Shown here one piece after another: positions 1 to 9,468 of a stretch of 64,000 nucleotides of DNA. Positions within the stretch are counted from its first letter, which is position 1. The number at the start of each line of letters is the position of its first letter. Source of the DNA: Paenibacillus daejeonensis DSM 15491 (GTDB taxonomy: Bacteria > Bacillota > Bacilli > Paenibacillales > Paenibacillaceae). Location of the stretch: positions 806,001 to 870,000 of the forward strand of contig NZ_KB899660.1 of NCBI RefSeq assembly GCF_000378385.1. The letters are read 5' to 3'. The notes under the pieces were generated by a model that had not been told where the DNA came from, did no database searches, and saw only the letters and a list, made by a program, of their open reading frames with translations. A program made the position numbers and the translations under genes.

Positions 1-1
1 C

Positions 2-1024
2 GACAACATCTCCAAGGATGTGTACACGAACCTGATCGATACGATTCATGAGCATCTGCCGCTGATGCATCGGTATATGAACCTTCGCAAGTCGCTCTTG
101 AAGGTGGATGAGCTGCACATGTACGATCTCTTCGCTCCGCTGGTTGAAGAGTTCAAGATGGATATCTCCTATGAGGAGGCCAAAGCGCTCGTCAAGGAGA
201 GTCTGAAGCCGCTCGGCGAAGATTACCTTGAGGTGCTGCAGGAAGGCTATGACAAGTCGTGGATTGATGTGTATGAGAATGAGGGTAAACGCAGTGGCGC
301 TTATAGCTGGGGCGCATTCGGCACCCATCCTTATGTTCTTCTGAACCACAAGGATAACCTGAACAGCATGTTCACGCTGACGCATGAGATGGGCCACGCC
401 TTGCACTCGTATTATTCGGATCAGGAACAGCCTTACCGGGATGCGCAGTATACCATCTTCCTGGCTGAGGTGGCTTCTACACTGAACGAAGCCCTCCTAA
501 TGCATTATTTGCTGGAGAAATCGACAGATCCGAAAGAAAAAATGTATTTGCTCACCTACTATGCGGACCAGTTCCGTACGACCGTCTTCCGTCAAACGAT
601 GTTCGCGGAATTCGAGAAGATCATCCATGAGAAGGTGGCCGAAGGCGAATCGCTGACTCCACAAGAACTGAGCAAAATCTACTATGACTTGAACGTCAAA
701 TATTATGGCGAAGACATGGTTGTCGATCAGGATATCGAGATGGAGTGGGCTCGTATTCCTCATTTCTACACTAGCTTCTATGTCTATAAATACGCGACGG
801 GCTTCTCAGCAGCCACAAGCTTCTCCAAGCAGATTCTTGAGGAGGGTGAGCCGGCTGTCGAACGCTATCTTGGATTCCTGAAGAGCGGCAGCAGCGACTA
901 TTCCATCGAAATTCTGAAGAAGGCTGGCGTGGATATGTCTTCTCCGGCGCCAATCAGTCAAGCGATGAGCGTCTTCGAAGATTTGATCTCGCAGATGGAG
1001 CAGCTGGTAGCTCAAGGGAAATAA
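2..1024 (+). CDS. pepF: Oligoendopeptidase F, M3 family (5' truncated)
   Basis: The reading frame is open from base 2, so the gene begins upstream of the window; the visible part is about 341 codons, the C-terminal half of a family usually near 600 residues. It carries the zinc-metallopeptidase motif THEMGHALHS, with the HExxH codons at 383-397, and the downstream M3 segments around LAEVASTLNEAL and PHFYTSFYVYKYATG. PepF enzymes are cytosolic and cleave oligopeptides of roughly 7-17 residues. The GTG at base 20 lies inside a conserved helix and is not the start. A hairpin terminator follows at 1331-1366, after a tandem repeat array. Confidence 0.95.
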   Translation, partial: DNISKDVYTNLIDTIHEHLPLMHRYMNLRKSLLKVDELHMYDLFAPLVEEFKMDISYEEAKALVKESLKPLGEDYLEVLQEGYDKSWIDVYENEGKRSGAYSWGAFGTHPYVLLNHKDNLNSMFTLTHEMGHALHSYYSDQEQPYRDAQYTIFLAEVASTLNEALLMHYLLEKSTDPKEKMYLLTYYADQFRTTVFRQTMFAEFEKIIHEKVAEGESLTPQELSKIYYDLNVKYYGEDMVVDQDIEMEWARIPHFYTSFYVYKYATGFSAATSFSKQILEEGEPAVERYLGFLKSGSSDYSIEILKKAGVDMSSPAPISQAMSVFEDLISQMEQLVAQGK

Positions 1025-1050
1025 TAAGCAGGCTCGAATGTGAGTAAATA

Positions 1051-1305
1051 GAGGAACAAAGGTGCGTTACAGCCGGCACTCAACGGTTTGTGAGGCAAAT
1101 AAGGAAACAAAGGTGCGTTACAGCGGGCGCCCAACGGTTCGCGAGGCAATTAGAGGAACAAAGGTGCGTTACAGCGGGGTCCCAACGCTTCGCGAGGCAA
1201 TTAGAGGAACAAAAGTGCGTTACAGCGGGGTCCCAACGGTTCGCGAGGCAAATAGAGGAACAAAGGTGCGTTACAGCGGGCATCCAACGGTTCGCGGTCG
1301 CATCT
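1051..1305. repeat. Five tandem 51-bp units downstream of pepF
   Basis: The landmark GGTGCGTTAC recurs at 1061, 1112, 1163, 1214 (as AGTGCGTTAC) and 1265, an exact 51-bp period. Each unit also holds CCAACGGTTCGCGAGGCAA with a few substitutions. Because 51 is a multiple of three, all frames stay open and give artificial 17-residue repeat proteins; none has a ribosome site. The array fills most of the 395-bp gap between pepF and tetR. I read it as non-coding. Confidence 0.9.
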
Positions 1306-1330
1306 GAACCACAAAAAATATGCCTAGATG

Positions 1331-1366
1331 AAAAGCAGGTACCGATAATTGGTACCTGCTTTTTTT
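1331..1366. terminator. Bidirectional intrinsic terminator between pepF and tetR
   Basis: AGCAGGTACC (1334-1343), a 7-nt loop, GGTACCTGCT (1351-1360), then six T on the plus strand. On the minus strand the same stem is followed by TTTTC, so it can end both convergent transcripts. Confidence 0.85.
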
Positions 1367-1419
1367 GTCTTCACCACTCATGAATTAACGTTCTAATGGC
1401 CGTTATTCTATCCCCTCTG

Positions 1420-2004
1420 CTAGACTGGCTTCGCCGATGCGCCTCTGCATCCGTCATGGAATAGCCGCACGGCAAACTCAATCCGTTGCTGGAGATCCTC
1501 TTCCGTAAAGGTCTGAGCGGTCAAGATATCCATCTTGAACACCTCCAGAATGCCGATAAAGGAAGCGGCGTGCATCTGAGGCTCCGCGATGTCGGCAGCT
1601 TCCAGCATGGCGGCTACGGCAGCCATATAATTACGACGGAAGGCATGCATCATCTCCATAAGCGCCTTGTCACTGTTGGGTGCCTGGAAGAACAGACGCG
1701 GATACCGCTTCACGCCATAATAATACGACAGATGATGGGTGGCGATTGCCCGTAACTGCTCCTGCAGGCTATGCTGCGGGCGCAGTATTCGCTCCAGCTT
1801 GCCGAGGAAGCGGTCATGATCCCGCTTCGTCATTGCGGTGAACAATTCTTCTTTGCTTGAAAAATAGAGATACAACGTTCCCTTGGCGATACCTGCCTCA
1901 TCAGCAATCTCCGACATCTTGGTTTCATAGAACCCTTTGGTGCCGAACAACTGGTACGCGGCATCTAGGATGATCGTCCACTTGTCGCCCGGTGCGGCAC
2001 TCAC
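1420..2004 (-). CDS. TetR/AcrR-family repressor of the RND pump
   Basis: Predicted 194 residues. The N-terminal helix-turn-helix (about residues 10-55) has the family signature IADEAGIAKGTLYLYFSSKEEL, written here only as its key part GIAKGTLYLYF; the rest is a variable ligand/dimer domain. I chose the GTG at 2004 because AAGGAGG sits 8 nt upstream; the longer open frame runs back into the pump gene. It lies 25 nt downstream of the RND gene on the same strand, so both are probably one transcript and the regulator likely represses it from the operator at 5109-5126 (inference). Confidence 0.9.
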   Translation of the reverse strand: MSAAPGDKWTIILDAAYQLFGTKGFYETKMSEIADEAGIAKGTLYLYFSSKEELFTAMTKRDHDRFLGKLERILRPQHSLQEQLRAIATHHLSYYYGVKRYPRLFFQAPNSDKALMEMMHAFRRNYMAAVAAMLEAADIAEPQMHAASFIGILEVFKMDILTAQTFTEEDLQQRIEFAVRLFHDGCRGASAKPV

Positions 2005-2029
2005 ATCCAACCCCTCCTTGCTACTATAC

Positions 2030-5000
2030 TTACCGGACCGCGCTCTCCGCAGCCCGTTGTTCACGCTTGTGCTGTCTGTGGAAGGCCAATTCATAGACGA
2101 CCGGCAGGAAGATCACCGTCAGCAGCGTCGAGGTAGTCAATCCGCCCACCACAACAACAGCCAGGCCTCTGGAGATCAGTCCCCCCTCAGGCGTCGAGAA
2201 GACAAGCGGCAACAACGCGGCAATTGTCGCAATCGCCGTCATCAGAATCGGACGCAGGCGTGTCTTGCCGGATTCGATTAGTGCATCGCGGATGGTCATG
2301 CCCGCATTGCGGTTATGATTGATTCGGTCTACGAGCACAATCGCGTTGGTCACCACAATGCCGATGAGCATGAGCAAACCAATCATCGCGCTCATGGACA
2401 GCGGTTCACCAGCGATAACCAAGCCCAGCAAGGCGCCAATCGGCACGAATAGCAGCGACGTCATAATGATAAATGGCACGCGTGCCTGACCGAAGAAGAT
2501 CAGCATCGTCAGGTAAACGAGACCTACGGCAATCAGCATCGCAATTCCAATATCGATAAAGGTCTGCACCGTTTCATCACTGCCGCCACCTGATTCCAGT
2601 GATACACCCTCCGGGAGGTCCAGCGTACGGACCTGATCGGACACGTCGCCTGAAACGGCACGGACGTCGTTGCCTACAACTTCAGCCGTTACTCTTGCAT
2701 ATACACGCGTATTCAGCTTTTGAATCGAGGTATACACTTCTGTCTGTTCGATGGACGCCACCTCACTCAGCGCCACCGGTCCGGCGGGTCCATACAGCAT
2801 GATGGAGGCTAACTCCTCGCTGCCCGCCAACGGCTCGTCATAAGCCAGACGAAGCTCCCGCGATTGGCCGTCGAGTACCAGATCACCCGCTTCTACCGGC
2901 TTGGTGCGGTCCGATACCATGCCAAGCACCATGAAGGACGAGAGACCATATTCTTTCATTTTAGCATTATCCAGCTGCACAGACCACTGCTGTTGCTTTT
3001 CTTGCATATTATTCGACACATTTTTCAAGTCTGTCCGCGCGAGCATCAGCTCTTCCACTTGGGCCGCGGCTTGCTCCAGCTGCTCCAGATCTTCTGAGAA
3101 CAGGTCGATATCGACATTGTTATTGCTCGGCGGGCCGCCGGTCGCTTGTTCCTGAATGGAGAAGCGGGCTGCCGGCGAGGCTTCATCCAGAATACGCTGG
3201 AATTCCGTTTCCAATCGACTGATTTCCGTTATGGTATCCATGCCGTCAGCGAGCTCAATATAATAGACGGCCCGATTCGGCAGTGATGATCCAGTGGCAA
3301 AATCAAAGCTTCCGATCGAGACAAACCGCTTGTCATAGCGGTCTTCGTCTTCCTCCAGTCGCTGCTCAATCAGCATCGAGACCTCGCTCGTCTTCTCCAA
3401 CGTTGTAGATGGAGGCAGCTCAACAGTCGCGGAAAGAATTTTTTGCTTCTCATTGGGCAGGAAGACAAAACCTACGTTGCTCAATTGATACAGCAGGCCG
3501 GAACCGAGCAGCAGCAGCACAGCAGATCCCATGACAATGGCCTTGCGACGCAGACTGAACCGTATGATCGAAAGGTACCAACTGACGTAAAAAGGCTCTT
3601 TGTTCTCTTCATGCATCTTCACGAAGGAGACTCGCGCCAATACAGGTACGATTGTAATGGAGACGATTAGGGACGCGACCAAAGCTACAACAACCGTTAG
3701 CGCGAAGGGCAGGAAGAATGCGCCCGTGATGCCGCCAACCAGTCCCAGCGGCAAGAATACGACCACCGTAGTTATGGTTGAGGAAAGAATCGCACTCATC
3801 ATCTCGCGCGTCCCTTCCTTGGTTAGCGTGGTTCTGTCACCTTGCGGATTCAGCTTCATTTTGCGGTAAATATTTTCAATGACGATAATACTGTCGTCCA
3901 CCACACGGCCAACCGCGACGGTCATACCAGCCAAGCTCATCACATTAAGTGTCAATCCCCACCACTTGATGAAAATCGCTGCAATTAGCAGTGAGAGCGG
4001 GATCGATAATACAGCAATGAACGTGGCGCGGAAGTTACGCAAAAATACCAATACGACCAAGGCTGCAAACAGTGCACCGAACAGCCCTTTGGATACCAGC
4101 TCGCTGATCGAGCTTTTGATGGCATCGGCCTGATCGAAAATCATGACATAGGAAATCCTATCTTGATATTTGTCCAGCACGCTGACAACACTATCAGCTA
4201 CTTCAACGGTATTGGCATTTTGCTTCTTATTGATCAGGAGCGCCATACTCTCCGTCAGATTATAACGGGCAATTTCACCTCGTGTCTCCATCGGTGCAAT
4301 CTCAGCGATGTCACCCAGCACGACCGGACTCCCTGTAATCGGGGAAAGGATCGTCAGTGCTTCCAGTTCACTCTGTCTAGTCAGTTTTTGCTCAATATGA
4401 ATCGGTACAACAACCGCTTCCTCCGTTAGGGAACCGGCAGGAAAAGAGAAGAAAGCTTCATCGATATTCTCCTGAATTGCTTGCAATGTTATTCCCGCCA
4501 TCGTCGCTTGCGCTTTGTCTACCGTAATCTGGAGATACTGCTGGCTGACAGCAGACAATGCAGCCGAATTCACGCCGCTCAGCTGCTCCAATTCAGGCTG
4601 CAGCACCTCTCGCACCCATTGCTCGGCATTCTCACCTTCTTTAGTGAACAAGGCGAGATTGACTACCGGCACCGAACTGAAGGAAAAACGGTTTACAGTC
4701 GGCGTTTGTACTTCCTGGGGCAGGTCCGCCCTGGCGACCAGGTCCGCAACTTTTTGTGTAACATCGTCCATATCCGTACCGATCGGAAAAGATAGTTGAA
4801 GCCGGGCAACACTCTCCAGCGATTGGCTGGTCAGACTGTTCAGCCCTTCAACCCCATTAAGCTGCTCTTCCATTACCGAGGTTACCTTCTGATCGACATC
4901 CTCCGCCGACGCTCCAGGGTACACAGCCGTAACCGTTAATTGAGGAAATTCAATGTCGGGCAGCAAATCAGATTTCAGCGTCAGGAAACTGTATACCCCG

Positions 5001-5074
5001 CCTGCGATTAGCAAAACAGCGATGATCAGGACAGCTGCCGCATTTTTCAAACTGAATCGGGTCAAAAATGACAT
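2030..5074 (-). CDS. RND-family efflux transporter (AcrB/SwrC type)
   Basis: Predicted 1014 residues, full length for the hydrophobe/amphiphile efflux family. There is one N-terminal membrane helix (residues about 9-30), two large extracytoplasmic loops and two blocks of hydrophobic helices. The TM4 aspartate pair of the proton relay is present (VVDDSIIV, D393-D394). The start at 5074 follows AGGAGG; the longer frame crosses the promoter. Gram-positive members such as SwrC export surfactants, lipids or drugs using proton motive force. No membrane-fusion protein or outer-membrane partner is adjacent. Substrate unknown. Confidence 0.95.
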   Translation of the reverse strand: MSFLTRFSLKNAAAVLIIAVLLIAGGVYSFLTLKSDLLPDIEFPQLTVTAVYPGASAEDVDQKVTSVMEEQLNGVEGLNSLTSQSLESVARLQLSFPIGTDMDDVTQKVADLVARADLPQEVQTPTVNRFSFSSVPVVNLALFTKEGENAEQWVREVLQPELEQLSGVNSAALSAVSQQYLQITVDKAQATMAGITLQAIQENIDEAFFSFPAGSLTEEAVVVPIHIEQKLTRQSELEALTILSPITGSPVVLGDIAEIAPMETRGEIARYNLTESMALLINKKQNANTVEVADSVVSVLDKYQDRISYVMIFDQADAIKSSISELVSKGLFGALFAALVVLVFLRNFRATFIAVLSIPLSLLIAAIFIKWWGLTLNVMSLAGMTVAVGRVVDDSIIVIENIYRKMKLNPQGDRTTLTKEGTREMMSAILSSTITTVVVFLPLGLVGGITGAFFLPFALTVVVALVASLIVSITIVPVLARVSFVKMHEENKEPFYVSWYLSIIRFSLRRKAIVMGSAVLLLLGSGLLYQLSNVGFVFLPNEKQKILSATVELPPSTTLEKTSEVSMLIEQRLEEDEDRYDKRFVSIGSFDFATGSSLPNRAVYYIELADGMDTITEISRLETEFQRILDEASPAARFSIQEQATGGPPSNNNVDIDLFSEDLEQLEQAAAQVEELMLARTDLKNVSNNMQEKQQQWSVQLDNAKMKEYGLSSFMVLGMVSDRTKPVEAGDLVLDGQSRELRLAYDEPLAGSEELASIMLYGPAGPVALSEVASIEQTEVYTSIQKLNTRVYARVTAEVVGNDVRAVSGDVSDQVRTLDLPEGVSLESGGGSDETVQTFIDIGIAMLIAVGLVYLTMLIFFGQARVPFIIMTSLLFVPIGALLGLVIAGEPLSMSAMIGLLMLIGIVVTNAIVLVDRINHNRNAGMTIRDALIESGKTRLRPILMTAIATIAALLPLVFSTPEGGLISRGLAVVVVGGLTTSTLLTVIFLPVVYELAFHRQHKREQRAAESAVR

Positions 5075-5108
5075 GGTTTTTCCTCCTGGTTTGTATGTAT
5101 AATCTATA

Positions 5109-5161
5109 TGACTGACTGGTAAGTCACTGTCAGTATAGAGGCATTGTATAATCTTTGTCAA
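5109..5161 (-). promoter_or_regulatory. Promoter and TetR-type operator of the RND-tetR operon
   Basis: On the minus strand a -35 TTGACA (5156-5161) is followed after 18 nt by TATACT (5132-5137). Immediately downstream, across the expected start site, is the imperfect palindrome TGACTGACTGGTAAGTCA (5109-5126), whose half-sites match at 7 of 9 positions. Its size and place suit a TetR dimer blocking transcription. The link to the tetR gene at 1420-2004 is inferred. Confidence 0.75.
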
Positions 5162-5190
5162 GGGTATATCGTCCGCAGTTTCTGCGAACC

Positions 5191-5221
5191 AAAAAACCAG
5201 CCTGATTCCCCATCAGACTGG
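5191..5221 (-). terminator. Intrinsic terminator of the DUF92 gene
   Basis: Minus strand: CCAGTCTGAT, loop of 5, ATCAGGCTGG with one mismatch, then TTTTTT. It lies just after the DUF92 stop codon. Confidence 0.8.
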
Positions 5222-5233
5222 CTCTACTCTATC

Positions 5234-6109
5234 TCATATCCACAAAAATGCCAGCAACACAGCCAATAGGCCTGCCACTGCTGCTGCAAGTAAATTGACG
5301 ACATCATTGGTCATCCAACGCCAGCCCCTGATCTGCTCGGCGGGAACATCACAATGTTGGGCTCGTTCGGTCTCTTTTCCACAGCTCCTGCAGCGATACA
5401 TAACCTGGCATACTGCTCCCAGCCATGAATCCACGAATGCGCCAACCAGACCTGCGATGGCTCCTATTACAGCCAGCACAACCCCCAATTGCAGGGTGAA
5501 AGGCGGTGCCGAAACCTGCTGCGCAAGCGGTGCTACGACCGCCAACACAGCTCCCGTCAAGCCAATGAGTCCCGCTCCAGCAAAGGCTGCGCTGCTCCCC
5601 AGAAACGTTACACCGCCGCTGGTGCCAGGCTCCACACGATGCCACCCGATTAGTGCCCGAGGAGCCGAGCGGCTGAGCGCTCCAATCTCCGTTGCCCACG
5701 TATCCGCATTGGCAGAAGCCATCACCCCGACAAATGCAAACAGCCATAACGGATCCGGCCAGATCGCATGAGCAAGACAGAGCGCGAGCCCCAGTCCGCC
5801 ATTCGCCCATACCTGACCTGCATCGCGCCGGCTTCCCTTGGCATAGCTTGCTTCCGCTTGTTGCTTGGCCCGGTGCCTGCGCTTCCAACTCGACCACGCG
5901 GATGAGGTCACGAAGAACATAATCAGGCATCCGAACCAGACTGGTCCGCCGAGCGTAACGAAAGCACTGCCCATGACAGCGGCAGACAGGGCACCTGATC
6001 CCGACAAGGATTGGCGGCGGTAGGCGGCCCCGGCGATGAGCACGCTTCCCAACATTCCCAACAGCAGACGTACCCACCAAGACTCCGTGACAGTCAGCCA
6101 CCATTGCAT
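5234..6109 (-). CDS. DUF92 / TMEM19-family integral membrane protein
   Basis: Predicted 291 residues with six or more hydrophobic helices and the family landmarks ANADTWATEIG and GGVTFLG, plus GAFVDSWLGA near the C-terminus. Relatives include plant VTE6 phytyl-phosphate kinase, but bacterial members are mostly uncharacterised, so no reaction is assigned. A CxxC...C segment (YRCRSCGKE...HC) precedes the last helices. The start at 6109 follows GAGGAG. It is transcribed away from the HD-GYP gene. Confidence 0.85.
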   Translation of the reverse strand: MQWWLTVTESWWVRLLLGMLGSVLIAGAAYRRQSLSGSGALSAAVMGSAFVTLGGPVWFGCLIMFFVTSSAWSSWKRRHRAKQQAEASYAKGSRRDAGQVWANGGLGLALCLAHAIWPDPLWLFAFVGVMASANADTWATEIGALSRSAPRALIGWHRVEPGTSGGVTFLGSSAAFAGAGLIGLTGAVLAVVAPLAQQVSAPPFTLQLGVVLAVIGAIAGLVGAFVDSWLGAVCQVMYRCRSCGKETERAQHCDVPAEQIRGWRWMTNDVVNLLAAAVAGLLAVLLAFLWI

Positions 6110-6169
6110 TGCCCATCGCTCCTCATTTGTTTTAACATGTTGCAGGATTCGACATGAAGACGTCGAATT

Positions 6170-7384
6170 ATGCGGTATTGCTTGATCTATTCTCATTTAT
6201 TGTCATTAAACTGGGATGAAGGAGTGTTACCTCTGCACGAGTCGGCTTCCCCTACACAACGTTCGGCCAATGCTCTTCATGAGCTTCCGCCAGGGCAGAT
6301 CCTGCGAATCATCTTTGACTATACCGCTAAAATAGCCGACGAGCAAAGCCTTCAGCGCGTGCTGAGTTTAATGGCAGATATGGGCCAGCAAATGATTCTT
6401 GCCGACCGGTGCGCAGTCTGGCTGATTGACCACAAACACCAAGAAGTGTACACAACTGTTGCTCATGGTACCGAGGAAATCCGGATCCCGATCGGATCAG
6501 GGTTTGTCGGGTATTCCATCCAGCATGGTGAGCCTCTGTTAATTGAGGACGCCTCTGCCGATTATCGGCACAACGCCAACAATGACCATAAAACCAATTA
6601 CTTGACCCGGACCGTTATCACCGTGCCGTTCGTCGGCAATGACGGTCATATCCTGGGCGCCTATCAGGCTGTTAACAAACAGTCCCCCGGCCATGTGTTC
6701 ACACAGCGCGACCTTGAATTCCTGACACTAGCCGCGTCCTATGCCGGCAAATCATTGGAATCTGTCATGCTGCACGAAGAAATCGTCGCGACCCAAAAAG
6801 AAATCCTCCTCACCATGGGCCAAATCGGAGAGAGCCGATCCAAAGAAACCGGCAATCATGTGAAGCGGGTCGCCGAGTATTCCTACTTGCTGGCGCTTGG
6901 CATGGGTCTGGACTCTGAGCAGGCTGAGCTGCTCAAAATGGCTTCACCGATGCATGACATCGGTAAAGTCGCTATTCCCGATAGCGTACTACATAAACCA
7001 GGGAAACTGACAGCACAGGAGTTCGAGCTGATGAAGGAGCACACCGTGATTGGTTATCGGTTGCTCAACAAATCCAACCGACGACTCCTGAGGCACGCGG
7101 CTCGCATTGCCCATGAGCATCATGAGCGGTGGGATGGCTCGGGTTATCCTAGAGGGATTCAGGGGGAGGCAATCGACTTATTCGCCCGCATCACGGCAGT
7201 AGCCGATGTGTTCGACGCACTCGGCAGCGAGCGGGTCTACAAGCCTGCCTGGGAGCTGGATCGAATTCTTGCTTTGTTGCAGGAAGAACGCGGCCGTCAC
7301 TTTGATCCGCTAATTATTGATGTCTTCATGCAACAACTCCCCGCCCTCCTCGCTGTTCGCGAGCAATACCGGGATATGAAATAG
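6170..7384 (+). CDS. GAF-HD-GYP domain protein, probable c-di-GMP phosphodiesterase
   Basis: Up to 404 residues. A GAF sensor domain (about 45-195) is followed by an HD-GYP domain with HDIGK at 262-266 and HHERWDGSGYP at 317-327, so the metal and GYP residues are intact. HD-GYP proteins usually hydrolyse cyclic di-GMP; that activity is inferred. There is no membrane helix, so it should be cytosolic. The start is uncertain: the ATG at 6170 has no ribosome site, whereas AAGGAG lies at 6219-6224 just before possible GTG or CTG starts. The perfect inverted repeat ATTCGAC/GTCGAAT (6148-6169) lies directly upstream. Confidence 0.88.
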   Translation: MRYCLIYSHLLSLNWDEGVLPLHESASPTQRSANALHELPPGQILRIIFDYTAKIADEQSLQRVLSLMADMGQQMILADRCAVWLIDHKHQEVYTTVAHGTEEIRIPIGSGFVGYSIQHGEPLLIEDASADYRHNANNDHKTNYLTRTVITVPFVGNDGHILGAYQAVNKQSPGHVFTQRDLEFLTLAASYAGKSLESVMLHEEIVATQKEILLTMGQIGESRSKETGNHVKRVAEYSYLLALGMGLDSEQAELLKMASPMHDIGKVAIPDSVLHKPGKLTAQEFELMKEHTVIGYRLLNKSNRRLLRHAARIAHEHHERWDGSGYPRGIQGEAIDLFARITAVADVFDALGSERVYKPAWELDRILALLQEERGRHFDPLIIDVFMQQLPALLAVREQYRDMK

Positions 7385-7413
7385 ACTATGCCTTACGAAG
7401 CAGCTGACGGGAC

Positions 7414-8160
7414 TTAACGCTTCGCAGCTGCTGACGGCCAGAAAACCTTCTCCCACCGGTCCGGGTAATTCGTACAGATCATAATGGCCGGATCAATGGC
7501 AGCCAGCTTGCGCATTGCAGCCGGATCGTTGACGGTCCAGGCCATGACTTGAATGTCTGCTTCCTTAAATGCGGTCATCCTGGCTCGCGAGAGATGCCGA
7601 TAACCAATGGACAGAAAGCTGCATTCCAACTGCTCCAGTTCGTCCAGCAGACTCGTCGGCGCAGCATCGATAATCAGTCCCGTCTGAATGTCGGAGCTGA
7701 GACTGCGTACGGTTCTCAGTGATGAAGCATCGAACGAGGTGATGACCGTATCATGCGCCAAGTGCCATTTATACAACAGTTCCACGACCTTCTCTTCCAT
7801 CCCGGGATAACGGCCGCCATACGTTTTTAGCTCTACGTTTAGCCTGCACCGTCCAACTGTAGCTTCAAGCACCTCTTCCAATCGCGGAATACGCTCGCCC
7901 GCAAAGGACCGACCGAACCAGCGACCGGCCTCAAGCTTCTGCAGCTCCGCAGCTGTTCGCTCTCCCACATAGCCTTTGCTGGCAGCTGTTCGTTTTAATT
8001 TGTCATCATGAATGACGACAGGTACGCCATCCCTGGATAGTTGGACGTCCAGTTCAATCCATTGAACAAAGTCATACGACATGGCCTGCCGGAATGCGCT
8101 CATCGTGTTCTCGGGAGCTTCTCCGGAAGCACCGCGGTGGGCGACACACCCGTTATCCAT
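7414..8160 (-). CDS. Glycerophosphodiester phosphodiesterase
   Basis: 248 residues, the usual size of a single-domain cytosolic GDPD. Catalytic landmarks are HRGASGEAPENT (H8, R9), ELDVQ and IHDD (H51), and NVELK, with the C-terminal AWTVND and CTNYPDRW of the TIM barrel. The family splits glycerophosphodiesters into sn-glycerol 3-phosphate and an alcohol. No signal peptide is seen. It is 27 nt downstream of the CapA-like gene on the same strand and may be co-transcribed. Confidence 0.92.
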   Translation of the reverse strand: MDNGCVAHRGASGEAPENTMSAFRQAMSYDFVQWIELDVQLSRDGVPVVIHDDKLKRTAASKGYVGERTAAELQKLEAGRWFGRSFAGERIPRLEEVLEATVGRCRLNVELKTYGGRYPGMEEKVVELLYKWHLAHDTVITSFDASSLRTVRSLSSDIQTGLIIDAAPTSLLDELEQLECSFLSIGYRHLSRARMTAFKEADIQVMAWTVNDPAAMRKLAAIDPAIMICTNYPDRWEKVFWPSAAAKR

Positions 8161-8187
8161 CCTTCTCCCCGCCTTTCTTTATTCTTA

Positions 8188-9468
8188 TTATTTGGCTGTA
8201 ATATTGCCCGCTCCGTCAATTTCGGCGTTATAGCTGAGTGCCGAGATCCGCTGCAGCAGTTGAAGCGCATCATCCCCTGTTAGTGGTGTCGGTTGGGATT
8301 GGAATTGCCGCATCGGATGAAGCTTCAGCTTGCAGTCTCCGCTGCGGGTGCAACGAGCATCCAGCACGCCAGTATCGGCAGTTGCTGGTGTAGCAGTCAT
8401 ATTAAATATAAAATTGCCCAGGCTGTAAGCGATCCATTTGCCATTGTATTGTTCAAATCCCTGCAGCACATGAGGGTGTGAGCCAATGACCAGGTCGGCA
8501 CCCGCATCGATATATTGTCTTGCCATTTCCCGCTGGTAATCCAATGGATAGTCAACCCGCTCCTTGCCCCAGTGAACCATCACCATCACCAGATCCGCCT
8601 GATCAGTAGCAGACTTAATAGCTGCCAAGGCCCGTGTCGGATCATACGTTTCTGCCACCCCGGCACGGTTCCGATCTGCTTTCCAATCGGTGACGGGGAC
8701 GACGCGGCTCAAGCTCAAGTACGCCACCTTGATGCCTCTGGACTCCAGAATGACAGGCGTGAACGCTTCCGTATCATTGGCCCCTCCGCCAACATGGGGA
8801 ATCCTTACCTCATCCAAATGCTCCATCGTGTCCATGAGTCCGACCACACCCATATCGAGCGTGTGATTATTCGCCAAGCCCACCACATCAAACCCTGCTT
8901 CTCTCAGCGATGGCAAGGATTCAGGGGCGCCCTGGAATACATATTGCTTATCCTCAGCCGGAGTGCCTCTGCGCGTGATTGGGTTCTCCAGATTGCCGGC
9001 AGTCAAGTCGGCATCCGTCAGGTAAGATAGCGCATGAACATAAGGATAGTCCCAGCCGTGCTGACGCATCAGCTTTTCCACTGATCCTGCCAGCAGGATG
9101 TCACCGACAAAGGACAACAGTACCTCGTCATCCTCTGCAGCAACAGGGGGATCGGGCTCGGCTGATTCCTCAGGAGTGCCCGGCTCGTCTTCTGGCACGA
9201 TTTCCTCCGGCACGAGCAAGCCTTCGTTGTTGTTCTGCGCTTCCGGCACGGAGGGCTCCAGGTCTGACGGGCTCTGCTCGTTGTTAGCCTCACCAGCTAT
9301 CGGGGGATCGTGTGGGGCCGGCCGCAGGGCCTCCCGATTGAACCAAATATAGGAGGAGAGCAGCAGCACAAGACCGAGCAGTACACTATTAAGTATGAGG
9401 AGCCGCCGCATGCGTTTGCGCTTTTGCTGAAGGCGTCGTTGATGTTCTTCCGAGCGGGTAAGTGGCAT
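8188..9468 (-). CDS. CapA-family membrane-anchored metallophosphatase-like protein
   Basis: 426 residues. A basic N-terminus precedes one membrane helix (about 22-43), then a Pro/Glu-rich linker (about 50-112) and a CapA domain with FVGDILLAG, NLENPIT, GLANNHTLDMG and IGSHPHVLQG. CapA/PgsA proteins belong to the metallophosphatase fold and take part in poly-gamma-glutamate export; many Paenibacillus copies stand alone with unknown role, as here with no pgsB/C neighbours. The domain would face outside the cell. Ribosome site AAAGGAG precedes the ATG. Confidence 0.9.
   Translation of the reverse strand: MPLTRSEEHQRRLQQKRKRMRRLLILNSVLLGLVLLLSSYIWFNREALRPAPHDPPIAGEANNEQSPSDLEPSVPEAQNNNEGLLVPEEIVPEDEPGTPEESAEPDPPVAAEDDEVLLSFVGDILLAGSVEKLMRQHGWDYPYVHALSYLTDADLTAGNLENPITRRGTPAEDKQYVFQGAPESLPSLREAGFDVVGLANNHTLDMGVVGLMDTMEHLDEVRIPHVGGGANDTEAFTPVILESRGIKVAYLSLSRVVPVTDWKADRNRAGVAETYDPTRALAAIKSATDQADLVMVMVHWGKERVDYPLDYQREMARQYIDAGADLVIGSHPHVLQGFEQYNGKWIAYSLGNFIFNMTATPATADTGVLDARCTRSGDCKLKLHPMRQFQSQPTPLTGDDALQLLQRISALSYNAEIDGAGNITAK

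Noticed and set aside
1051-1305. CRISPR array.
   Set aside because: The whole 51-bp unit repeats with no unique spacers, and there are no cas genes.
1062-1383. Open frames across the 51-bp tandem array (81 and 97 residues plus, 67 minus).
   Set aside because: They exist only because the period is a multiple of three; all frames are equally repetitive and none has a ribosome site.
5349-6116. 255-residue open frame in the DUF92 region.
   Set aside because: It is a shadow frame of the DUF92 gene; it shares the same ribosome site but lacks membrane helices and family motifs, which lie in the other frame.
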